A stretch of DNA of 64,000 bases from contig NZ_VWWJ01000018.1 of assembly GCF_011753055.1 (NCBI RefSeq), positions 62,001 through 126,000 on the forward strand, given 5' to 3'. This DNA comes from Burkholderia sp. Ax-1719. Lineage in GTDB: Bacteria > Pseudomonadota > Gammaproteobacteria > Burkholderiales > Burkholderiaceae. The position numbers and the translations under genes are program-made. How positions within the stretch are numbered: the first letter of the stretch is position 1; each line of letters starts with the position of its first letter. The notes beneath the pieces were generated by a model that was not told the origin of the DNA, made no database searches, and saw nothing but the letters and a program-made list of their open reading frames with translations. Of the stretch, positions 35,563 through 42,589 are shown in pieces.

Positions 35563-35895
35563 GGCATATCGATGCGCCCTGCCGGGCGGCGCACATTGCT
35601 ACTGCAGAACTGGGAAAACGGCCCTGAGCACCATTCGGGCAGTGACCGACGTTTTGCGCAATGATCTCAAACGTAGCGCGCGCCGGATTATACTTTTTAT
35701 TCATCCGGTTTTTATTTTTAAATTTGTGGGGAACCGCACAATCTGTCACTCCTGCGCGACAAATTAATCACGTAAAACGTTTGCGACTTAAAGGGGGCAC
35801 GTCGAAAGTATCGGCGGCGTAACGGATTGTCATATTCATCAGACGAGTAATTGGCGTGCACCGCTTTTCCTCGGGTTTTCCATTACGAAAAGCTG
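35563..35895 (-). promoter_or_regulatory. Upstream region of the cellulose operon
   Basis: This is a 333-bp gene-free stretch with an AT-rich core at 35687-35725. On the minus strand a perfect TATAAT lies at 35687-35692, placing a start site near 35680 and a leader of about 118 bases ahead of bcsD. No -35 box is found at the right spacing, so an activator is likely needed. An 18-bp imperfect palindrome lies at 35724-35741 (separate entry). Confidence 0.55.
35724..35741. promoter_or_regulatory. CRP/FNR-like palindrome upstream of bcsD
   Basis: TTGTGGGGAACCGCACAA reads TGTGG-N6-GCACA, the spacing of CRP-family half-sites (TGTGA-N6-TCACA), with 7 of 9 arm positions paired. Its centre is about 52 bases upstream of the start site predicted from TATAAT at 35687-35692. 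In Burkholderia cenocepacia a CRP/FNR-family c-di-GMP effector is reported to activate cellulose genes; linking it to this site is inference. Confidence 0.45.
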
Positions 35896-36354
35896 TCAAG
35901 GCGTGGCGATGGAAGGAACGGCGTTCCCTTCGGCGTTCGCGTCAAGGGTCGGCTGAGTCGCAATCGGCGCGCGTGGGGCAAGCCGCGTTTCTCTCGGCTG
36001 CCACGTTGGGACCGGTGTCTCGGGCGCGGCTTGCGCCATACCGTGCCGCCATTGCCCGGTTTCGAGATCGCCATCCCAGAGCGGCCCATGAACCTCCAGA
36101 TCGACCGCGCCCTGAGGATGCGCTTCGAAGAGTTCCGCGTAAATCGCCTGGGCGATTGCCAGCCGCGCGAGATCTTCCGCACGTGCGTGCGCAAAGGTTT
36201 CGTCGTGCACCCTGGGCACCATCAGCGAAAACGGCCTGTCTGCAGCACCGATCCGAATGAAGGTCACACTGACGCCGTGCACGACGATGACGCTATAGCG
36301 CGCCATTTCGTTTCCACACCCCAGGAAACGAAACATGAATTCGGTGGTTTTCAT
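35896..36354 (-). CDS. Protein of unknown function
   Basis: This 152-residue protein has a compact N-terminal half (RYSVIVVHGVSVTFIRIG, then VHDETFAHARAEDLARLAIAQAIYAELF) and a Pro/Ala/Thr-rich C-terminal tail from about residue 112. There is no signal peptide or membrane segment. AGAAGG lies about 10 bases before the ATG at 36354; an in-frame ATG at residue 17 is an alternative. I do not recognise the family. It lies between the cellulose operon promoter and an upstream minus-strand terminator. Confidence 0.6.
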   Translation of the reverse strand: MKTTEFMFRFLGCGNEMARYSVIVVHGVSVTFIRIGAADRPFSLMVPRVHDETFAHARAEDLARLAIAQAIYAELFEAHPQGAVDLEVHGPLWDGDLETGQWRHGMAQAAPETPVPTWQPRETRLAPRAPIATQPTLDANAEGNAVPSIATP

Positions 36355-36440
36355 TTTTTATTGTGACCTTCTCTACCCGCGAACGTATGCGGGCATGAGG
36401 TCAATCTGATTTATGTTTTATCTGCGTCCGGCGCGCACGC

Positions 36441-36476
36441 ACAAAAAAGGCTGCCGTATCGTCTGATGTGGCAGCC
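36441..36476 (-). terminator. Orphan minus-strand intrinsic terminator
   Basis: Perfect 7-bp arms GGCTGCC / GGCAGCC surround a 14-base loop; on the minus strand the stem is followed by TTTTTTGT. No annotated gene ends here: the nearest minus-strand gene starts 87 bases downstream at 36354. Confidence 0.75.
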
Positions 36477-36478
36477 AG

Positions 36479-36529
36479 TCAATCCTTTGGTGCAGCGGCA
36501 ATCACCGGATGGTCGATCGCGTGTTCCAT
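36479..36529 (-). CDS. Possible 16-residue leader peptide or small protein
   Basis: ATG to TGA encodes MEHAIDHPVIAAAPKD, ending three bases before a strong terminator. No good ribosome site is seen (an AGGA lies about 24 bases upstream). It could be a leader peptide, a small protein, or chance; confidence is low. Confidence 0.2.
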   Translation of the reverse strand: MEHAIDHPVIAAAPKD

Positions 36530-37018
36530 CTGAAATCGCGAGCGGGAAAATCCTAGCATATGAGGGACTGCTTACAATATCGCGTGAATATGAATTTCCG
36601 ATTCATTTGTTTATATATTGGGAGCAAACGTTTGCATTTTTATTGCGCGGACGACACCGCGAATCCACGCTGACGCATTGCGTTTTTTTGCCCGTCTGAC
36701 TTTAGGGTTGCATCGGCGGGGCAGGCTTTTTCTTCTGAACAAAGCGCACTGCAAGTTGCTTTCGTATGTGGCGGATAAGTCATCGCTTCAAGTCGTCATC
36801 CGCCATTTGCAAGCGACTTATGTGCGGTAGGTAACAACGGCGATTGACGCAATGTGGGAAACCTCCCATATTTTCTTCAAGCGGCGGGAATGAATCCGGT
36901 CGCGTCGCTTTCCGGCTTTCCTGCGCATGTTGATCGTGTTCCGCGATTGTTCGCCGATCGCTTCAACAACGATCCTGAGCATGCCGAAATGGCATCGCCA
37001 CCACGGTGGGGCTACAGC

Positions 37019-37990
37019 ATGTCTGCTCAGACTATTCGTGACCAGCATTTGCCCGCGGCATGCAAGCACTGTGGCGCGATGCTCAAGGAGTACGTCGATA
37101 GCTGCCCTTACTGCGGCGCGAAGCGTCCGCTGGAACTGGCTGCCTTGCGCGTGCGCTCCAGAAACCCGTCGCTCGCGTCCGGTGCGCCTTCCGTGCCGGC
37201 CAATATGACCGTGAGGGATCATCCGCAGATCAAGCCTGAATTCCAGCCTCACACTACAATCGAGCACGAATCCGCGCCTGGACAGGTCAAGACGCGCAGT
37301 TTCCCCAAGGTAATGTTGCTCGTGCTGCTATTTCTTGCGCTCGTCTACGCTGCGTACCTTATGCTGGGCGGCAATCGTAAATCCGATGGCGCGAGCGACG
37401 ATCAAGGCAGCCATTCGCTGGTTGGATCGATTTTGCCCTACTTGCCGCACCCGCTCGCGAAGTCTTCCGACAGCGCCAGCACCAGCACTCCCGCGCCGCA
37501 GGCCGATACCCCGAAGCCCGTTCCCGCGCCCCAATACAAGGACGTTCCCGACAGTTTGCGCGCCGCGCACGCCAGCCTGGCCGCGAACAATTTGTCTGAC
37601 GCAAAGGCCGCGGACAGCGCCGCTTTGGCCCGCGACGCCGGCAATAACGACGCGCAGGCCATCCAGCGCGATATCGCCACGCGCGAACAGCAACGCGACA
37701 GCGCCCTGCAAAACGCCGATCGATGCGCGAACCAGCATGATTGGGCCTGCGTGCAGCAGCAGGCATCGCAGGCGCTCGCGATCGATTCGAGCAGCCAGCA
37801 GGCGCAATCGCTGATGGAGCGCGCGATCCTGTCGACCGCATGGGCGCCGCAGGCTTCGGCGACTGCCGCGGCTCCGGCTGCTCCGGCGGCATCGGGCGCC
37901 GCCAGCAACGACAACGCCGTCGACGCGCGCCAACGCGCGATCCTGCAAAACGGCTGGAAGCAAGCCACACCGTCCGGCTCGGGCCATTGA
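37019..37990 (+). CDS. Zinc-ribbon, single-pass membrane protein of unknown function
   Basis: This protein of about 323 residues starts at MSAQTIRDQHLP with an N-terminal zinc ribbon (CKHCG...CPYCG, two C-x2-C knuckles 16 residues apart). One membrane helix follows near residue 100 (VMLLVLLFLALVYAAYLML), then a Pro/Ser linker and an Ala/Gln-rich helical region with TPR-like repeats (DSLRAAHASLAANNLSDA, QQASQALAIDSSSQQAQ). In-frame starts exist upstream at 36989 and 36854, but the latter region has no coding character. It is followed 58 bases later by the TAXI gene and may be co-transcribed. Confidence 0.7.
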   Translation: MSAQTIRDQHLPAACKHCGAMLKEYVDSCPYCGAKRPLELAALRVRSRNPSLASGAPSVPANMTVRDHPQIKPEFQPHTTIEHESAPGQVKTRSFPKVMLLVLLFLALVYAAYLMLGGNRKSDGASDDQGSHSLVGSILPYLPHPLAKSSDSASTSTPAPQADTPKPVPAPQYKDVPDSLRAAHASLAANNLSDAKAADSAALARDAGNNDAQAIQRDIATREQQRDSALQNADRCANQHDWACVQQQASQALAIDSSSQQAQSLMERAILSTAWAPQASATAAAPAAPAASGAASNDNAVDARQRAILQNGWKQATPSGSGH

Positions 37991-38048
37991 AGCGGTTTCC
38001 CCTTTTTTCGAAGTCAGCCTTCCATCACATCCCCAGCGGGAGAGAGAC

Positions 38049-39155
38049 ATGCTGAAGACGACTCTAGCGGCACTGGCGGGCCTGATCGCCCTGCTTTCCT
38101 CGACGTTCGCCGTCGCCGCCTCTGCAGACGCGCATTACAAGATCACCACCGGGCCGGAGCGCGGCACCTATATCCAGATCGGCCAGGATCTCTCGAAATG
38201 GGTCGCGCAACCGGCCGGCATCGATCTCGAAGTGCTGCCCTCTAAAGGCTCGGCGGAAAACGTCCAGCGCATGCGTTTCGAGCCTGGGGTGAAGCTCGCG
38301 CTAGTGCAGTCCGACGTCTATCAGGCTTATGTCGATATGGCCAATTCCGGCAACCAGGATGCCGGCACGACGATCCGTCCATTGCGCCTCATCATGCCGC
38401 TCTACGACGAGGAGATTTATTTCGTCGTACGTAACGATTCGCCGATGAAGAATATCAACGAGATCAAGGACAAGACGATCAGCGTCGGCCTGATTGGCAG
38501 CGGCACCGCGCAATCGGCGACCACGCTGTACCGTCTGATGTTCGGCCAGCCGATTCCCGACCAGAATGCGCAGCATTTGAGTAATGAAGACGCGCTGGCC
38601 GCGCTGATCGTCAAGAAGATCGACGTGGCGATCATCGTGGCCGGACAGCCCGCGAAGCTGTTCACCGACATGAATCCCAGCCTGCTCCAGCAGATCCGCT
38701 TTCTGCGCGTCGATCCGACCGCGCCCGAGACGGCGCGCGCCAAACAGACCTACTTTCCCGCGACGATCCACACGTCGAGCTATCCCAACTGGCTGAAGGA
38801 AGACGTGCCGACATGGACAGTCAAGGCTTTTCTCGTCACATACGACTACAACCTGCGCGATACCGTCGGCAACCTGAAGCGCTTCGCCGATTCCTTGTGC
38901 GAGAACTTCGATAACCTCCAGGAGCACGGCCACCCGAAGTGGAAACAGGTCAAGCTCGAACTGCCCGGACTCGGCAAAGGCTGGCAATACTATCAGCCGG
39001 TCGAGCGGCGGCTGAAAGCCTGTTTCGCGCATCGTGCGGCGATGCAGGCCTCGGCGGGGACCAGCGCCCCGCAGCAGGCCACCTCCGGGCAGACCATCAA
39101 CGGTCGGCCCTGTACGGATCAGGAGCGTCTGCTTTTGCTGTGCGGAAAGCAGTGA
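38049..39155 (+). CDS. TAXI-family TRAP transporter solute-binding protein (orphan)
   Basis: This 368-residue protein has a signal peptide (MLKTTLAALAGLIALLSSTFAVAA) and the TAXI-type start HYKITTGPERGTYIQIGQDLSKW, with SKGSAENVQRM and a C-terminal Cys pair (RPCTDQERLLLLCGK). GGGAGAGAGAC precedes the ATG. TAXI proteins bind a solute in the periplasm and normally pass it to a fused DctQM permease; none is encoded nearby. The gene pairs with the zinc-ribbon membrane protein upstream, so it may act as a sensor rather than a transporter (inference). Confidence 0.85.
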   Translation: MLKTTLAALAGLIALLSSTFAVAASADAHYKITTGPERGTYIQIGQDLSKWVAQPAGIDLEVLPSKGSAENVQRMRFEPGVKLALVQSDVYQAYVDMANSGNQDAGTTIRPLRLIMPLYDEEIYFVVRNDSPMKNINEIKDKTISVGLIGSGTAQSATTLYRLMFGQPIPDQNAQHLSNEDALAALIVKKIDVAIIVAGQPAKLFTDMNPSLLQQIRFLRVDPTAPETARAKQTYFPATIHTSSYPNWLKEDVPTWTVKAFLVTYDYNLRDTVGNLKRFADSLCENFDNLQEHGHPKWKQVKLELPGLGKGWQYYQPVERRLKACFAHRAAMQASAGTSAPQQATSGQTINGRPCTDQERLLLLCGKQ

Positions 39156-39167
39156 CGCTGTCAACGG

Positions 39168-39210
39168 ATCGCGTGCATCGCACTCTTCAACCGCGCGCGG
39201 TGCACGCGAT
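39168..39210. terminator. Long-stem hairpin between convergent genes
   Basis: Perfect 10-bp arms ATCGCGTGCA / TGCACGCGAT surround a 23-base loop, with TTTT following on the plus strand. It starts 13 bases after the TAXI gene stop and overlaps the 3' end of the convergent gene at 39187. Confidence 0.6.
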
Positions 39211-39597
39211 TTTCATCAGCACTTTGGCGGGGCCAACCGGCTCGACCTGCTCGAAACGGATATCGGATTCGAGCGCGCGTGCAATCTCGTTGCCGTCGGC
39301 ATCGTAGGCCAGCAGACTTGCGAGGCCGACTTCGCGCGCATGGCAGCGAAAGGCGAAGAGCGCGCGGTCGTCGGTTTCCTTCTTATCGCCGATCAGATTG
39401 GGCGGGTCGAAATCCGTGCGCGTCCAGACCTTCACGACGCCACGCTCGGCCGCGATGGATGCGGCGTCGTAATAGATCGTCGCGCCTGAGTCGTGTGACA
39501 GCAGATGCCATTGCACGGCGCTGGCCGGCGCCACGTGAAAGAGAAGCCACAGGTAGGCGAGTGTCGCGGCCAGACCCTTGAAAAGTGGCTTATTCAT
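39187..39597 (-). CDS. Surface-adhesin-E-like secreted protein
   Basis: This 136-residue protein has a signal peptide (MNKPLFKGLAATLAYLWLLFHVAPASA). The mature part WHLLSHDSGATIYYDAASI...VKVWTRTDF is typical of the small surface-adhesin E-like family. Two cysteines (FRCHA, IACTA) could form a disulfide. The start overlaps the upstream Gly_transporter stop by 8 bp, so it lies in the riboswitch-controlled transcript. The function of this family in proteobacteria is not known to me. Confidence 0.75.
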   Translation of the reverse strand: MNKPLFKGLAATLAYLWLLFHVAPASAVQWHLLSHDSGATIYYDAASIAAERGVVKVWTRTDFDPPNLIGDKKETDDRALFAFRCHAREVGLASLLAYDADGNEIARALESDIRFEQVEPVGPAKVLMKIACTARG

Positions 39598-40231
39598 GCT
39601 GTGCACCTTGCGGTTTGACTCCACGCGCCTCGTCCTCCTCGAATGCGGGCAAACGCCAGCCGCGCCAGATTGCAACCAGACGCAAGGTCAGGCCCAGCAC
39701 GAAACTCACGGCGGTATTCACGTCCTGATCGACGCCCGCCGCGCGCAGCAGCAGAAAAAGCCCGCCCGCAAGCAGCGAAACGCTCGCATACAACTCGCGC
39801 TGAAACACCACGGGCACGCGGTTGCACAGCACATCCCGCAGCACGCCGCCGAATACGCCCGTCATCATGCCCGCGATCATGACGACTGGGACCGGGTAGC
39901 CCATCGTCAATCCCACGTTGCAGCCGATCAGCGTGAACGCCATCAGCCCCATTGCATCCAGCACGAGAAAGATTTCACGCAGATGACGCAGAAAAGGCGC
40001 GATCAGCGTTGTCAGCAAACCTGCGGACAGCACGAGGTAGAGATAGCCGGGATGCAGGGTCCACGCGACCGGAAAGTGTCCCAGAAAAATATCGCGCAAG
40101 GTGCCCCCGCCTAGCGCCGTCACAAAGGCAATCACTAACACGCCAAAAACATCCAGATTGCGGCGACGCGCGGCGAGCGCGCCGGTCATGGCTTCGGCGG
40201 TAATGGCGACGAGATAGATGAGATTCAGCAT
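39590..40231 (-). CDS. Gly_transporter/TRIC-family (UPF0126) membrane protein
   Basis: This 213-residue protein has seven predicted membrane helices in two repeats. Each repeat carries a Gly-rich kinked motif (FVTALGGGTLRDIFLG and MTGVFGGVLRDVLCN), the hallmark of the bacterial TRIC/UPF0126 family. The frame is open far upstream but the ATG at 40231 opens the first helix. The transcript leader is a tandem glycine riboswitch, which supports a role in glycine transport, as the family name proposes. It would act in the inner membrane. Confidence 0.9.
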   Translation of the reverse strand: MLNLIYLVAITAEAMTGALAARRRNLDVFGVLVIAFVTALGGGTLRDIFLGHFPVAWTLHPGYLYLVLSAGLLTTLIAPFLRHLREIFLVLDAMGLMAFTLIGCNVGLTMGYPVPVVMIAGMMTGVFGGVLRDVLCNRVPVVFQRELYASVSLLAGGLFLLLRAAGVDQDVNTAVSFVLGLTLRLVAIWRGWRLPAFEEDEARGVKPQGAQHE

Positions 40232-40385
40232 GCTGCGCACCTCGACGTCACGATTTGGACATGCGAATGCAGATGCAGCGGGAAGCCCGCAAACAGCGGA
40301 GGAACAAACGGCAGAAAAAACAAAGAAGCGCGCATAAGAACCTGAGAAAGAACAAGGCGGATTTTGGGCCTGCCTTGTACGCCTC
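40232..40385 (-). other. Leader between the riboswitch and the Gly_transporter gene
   Basis: This part of the 528-bp interval (40232-40759) follows the second aptamer. It holds the possible expression-platform hairpin at 40352-40378 and a T-rich run (TTCTTTGTTTTTTCTGCC on the minus strand). The ribosome site of the 40231 start is not obvious. No gene is seen. Confidence 0.5.
40352..40378 (-). terminator. Candidate expression-platform hairpin of the glycine riboswitch
   Basis: On the minus strand perfect arms ACAAGGC / GCCTTGT surround a 13-base loop, followed by TCTTTCTC. It begins a few bases after the second aptamer. The T tract is interrupted, so whether it ends transcription is uncertain. 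Confidence 0.45.
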
Positions 40386-40582
40386 TCCCTCTGTCCTTTT
40401 ACCTGAGAGTTCGGGCCCGCATGCGGGCCTGCCCCTTCGGTGGACCGCGATGCAGCGCGCGAATAGCGCATGAAACGCAGCCTCTCTCCAGTCGGCGAAT
40501 GTCTTTCGTGGTACGTCTGCCTGAGCGATTCCGGGAGCTTGCGCCTTCGGCGGAGGCCTGTCTGCCTCTCTCTCCCACGAAA
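40386..40582 (-). ncRNA. Tandem glycine riboswitch (two gcvT-type aptamers)
   Basis: On the minus strand, aptamer 1 (about 40582-40501) begins GTGGGAGAGAGGC-like and carries GCCGAAGGCGCAAGC, CTCCCGGAA and CGCTCAGGCAGA. Aptamer 2 (about 40492-40386) begins GGAGAGAGGC, has ACCGAAGGGGCAGGC, and ends with the diagnostic CTCTCAGGTAAAAGGACAG. The pair has the usual short linker. It precedes the Gly_transporter gene by about 155 bases. Glycine binding by such tandem aptamers is established; control of this gene is inferred from position. Confidence 0.92.
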
Positions 40583-40593
40583 GAATCGGCGCA

Positions 40594-40623
40594 ATTATGG
40601 GTGTCATGGGTCGATCATGTCAA
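40594..40623 (-). promoter_or_regulatory. Sigma-70-type promoter of the glycine riboswitch transcript
   Basis: On the minus strand a perfect TTGACA (40618-40623) is followed 18 bases later by CATAAT (40594-40599). The expected start near 40587 lies just ahead of the first aptamer. The -35 box lies within an inverted repeat, CATGTCA / TGACATG, at 40616-40635, a possible operator. Confidence 0.7.
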
Positions 40624-40759
40624 ATCACTGACATGTGCTGACTGAAAGCTGTCTGCACGGTCAGTGAACGATAATCACCGCCGTTGCTGCGTTTCATGCA
40701 GCCTGATTTTCGGCCCGTTTCCCGAATCAATCCTCCCTTCGCCACGGCAAGGACACTTC

Positions 40760-42544
40760 ATGCCAGATGCAGCTCCCCGCTCGCAACGCGTCGCCCCGCT
40801 CTTTGCGCTCCTGCCCTTTCTGCGCCCCTATGCCGGGCGCTGGGCGCTCGCGTTTCTTGCGCTTCTCACGTCGGCGGGCGCCACGCTGGCCTTGCCCGTC
40901 GCGTTCAAATATCTGATTGACCGGGGTTTCGCCAGCGGCGATCGCACGCATATCGACCGCTATTTCATTGCGCTTTTCATCGTCTCGCTGATCCTCGCGG
41001 CGGCGACAGCACTGCGCTTCTACTGGGTCTCCTGGCTGGGCGAACGCGTCACCGCGGATTTGCGGCGCGCGGTCTACGACCACGTCATGCGCATGAGCCC
41101 CGAGTTCTTCGAGACCACGCAAACCGGCGAAGTACTCTCGCGCCTCACCACCGATACCACGCTGATCCAGGCGGTGGTCGGCACGAGTCTGTCACTGGGC
41201 TTGCGCAACGCGCTGCTGACGATTGGCGGCGTGACCATGCTGGTCACCACCAGCCCGGTGCTGTCCGGCTACATCATCGCTACGCTCGTGGTGGTGGTCG
41301 CGCCGATCGTCATCTTCGGCCGCCGTGTGCGCAAGCTTTCGCGCGCGAGCCAGGACAAGGTCGCCAACGCGAGCGCGCTTGCGGGCGAAGTGCTCAACGC
41401 CATGCCGACCGTGCAGTCGTACACCCAGGAAGGCTTTGAGACGAAGCGCTTCGGCGGCGCGGTGGAAACGGCGTTTGACACGGCGCTCACGCGGATTCGC
41501 GCGCGTGCGGGCCTGACCGCCGTGGTGATCGTGTTCGTGTTCGCCGCCATCGTTTTTGTGCTGTGGCTGGGCGCGCAGGCCGTGCTGGCCGGGCGCATGA
41601 CGGCGGGCCAGCTGTCCCAGTTCATTCTCTATGCGGTCTTCACGGCGGGCGCGGTGGGCGCGGTCGCCGAAGTCTGGGGCGATCTGCAACGCGCCGCCGG
41701 TGCGACCGAAAGGCTGCTGCAATTGCTGGCCGCGCGCTCGCCGGTGGTTGAGGCCGCAACCACCGTGCCGCTGCCCGCACAAGGCGAAGGCATCCGCTTC
41801 GACAACGTGAGCTTTTCGTATCCGTCACGGCCAGGCATTGCCGCGCTCGACGGCTTCACGCTCGACGTGCGGCCCGGCGAACACGTCGCGCTGGTTGGGC
41901 CTTCAGGTGCGGGCAAGACCACGCTGTTCCAGCTGTTGCTGCGCTTTTACGATCCTCAATCCGGGCAGATTCTGATCAACGGCGTGCCCACGCAGCAGGC
42001 CTCGCTGCATGCGTTGCGCCAGTCGATCGGCGTGGTGTTGCAGGAGTCGGTGATATTTTCGGGGAGTGTGCTCGACAATATCCGCTACGGCATGCCGGAT
42101 GCGAGCCTCGAACAGGTGAAGCGCGCCGCCGCCATGGCCGCCGCTGCGGACTTTATCGAGGCGCTACCGCAAGGCTACGATACCTTCCTTGGCGAACGTG
42201 GCGTGCGCCTGTCCGGCGGTCAACGTCAACGCCTGGCGATTGCACGCGCGATCCTGAAGAACCCGCCGATCCTGCTGCTCGATGAAGCCACCAGCGCACT
42301 CGATGCGGCCAGCGAGCGGCTCGTGCAGACCGCCCTGGACAACGCTGCGCTCAACCGCACCACGCTGGTGATCGCGCATCGTCTGGCCACCGTGCAGCAG
42401 GCCGATCGCATCGTCGTCATGGAGCATGGGCGCATCGTTGCGCAAGGACGTCACGCCGAACTGCTGCACACCTCGCCGCTCTATGCGCAGCTCGCGGCGC
42501 TGCAGTTCGAAATGACGTCCGGGGAACTACCGGCGCGCGTTTGA
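40760..42544 (+). CDS. ABC exporter, fused membrane and ATPase domains (MsbA-like)
   Basis: This 594-residue half-transporter has six membrane helices (residues 25-320) followed by an ATPase domain with Walker A GPSGAGKT at 380-387, signature LSGGQRQR near 484, Walker B ILLLDEA near 503 and an H-loop in VIAHRL. AAGGA lies six bases before the ATG at 40760; the upstream in-frame extension is not supported. This subgroup (SRVAPLFALLPFLRPYAG start) includes lipid or multidrug exporters; the substrate is unknown. It works as a homodimer in the inner membrane. Confidence 0.9.
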   Translation: MPDAAPRSQRVAPLFALLPFLRPYAGRWALAFLALLTSAGATLALPVAFKYLIDRGFASGDRTHIDRYFIALFIVSLILAAATALRFYWVSWLGERVTADLRRAVYDHVMRMSPEFFETTQTGEVLSRLTTDTTLIQAVVGTSLSLGLRNALLTIGGVTMLVTTSPVLSGYIIATLVVVVAPIVIFGRRVRKLSRASQDKVANASALAGEVLNAMPTVQSYTQEGFETKRFGGAVETAFDTALTRIRARAGLTAVVIVFVFAAIVFVLWLGAQAVLAGRMTAGQLSQFILYAVFTAGAVGAVAEVWGDLQRAAGATERLLQLLAARSPVVEAATTVPLPAQGEGIRFDNVSFSYPSRPGIAALDGFTLDVRPGEHVALVGPSGAGKTTLFQLLLRFYDPQSGQILINGVPTQQASLHALRQSIGVVLQESVIFSGSVLDNIRYGMPDASLEQVKRAAAMAAAADFIEALPQGYDTFLGERGVRLSGGQRQRLAIARAILKNPPILLLDEATSALDAASERLVQTALDNAALNRTTLVIAHRLATVQQADRIVVMEHGRIVAQGRHAELLHTSPLYAQLAALQFEMTSGELPARV

Positions 42545-42589
42545 TGAGCGATTGATGTGCGATTCAACGCCACGGCGCGCTGCGAGAAA

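Larger units (their letters stand above)
36355..37018. other. 664-bp gene-poor, AT-richer stretch
   Basis: No convincing protein gene over 60 codons is present. It contains a strong minus-strand terminator at 36441-36476, a 16-codon open frame just upstream of it at 36479-36529, and a perfect 12-bp palindrome GCAAACGTTTGC at 36624-36635. The base composition is clearly lower in GC than the flanks between 36560 and 36660. A small RNA or leader transcript on the minus strand is possible. Confidence 0.5.

Noticed and set aside
36818-37267. Minus-strand open frame of 149 codons in the gap upstream of the zinc-ribbon gene
   Set aside because: Most of it is antisense to the zinc-ribbon gene and the product has no coding character; it does not explain the orphan terminator at 36441-36476.
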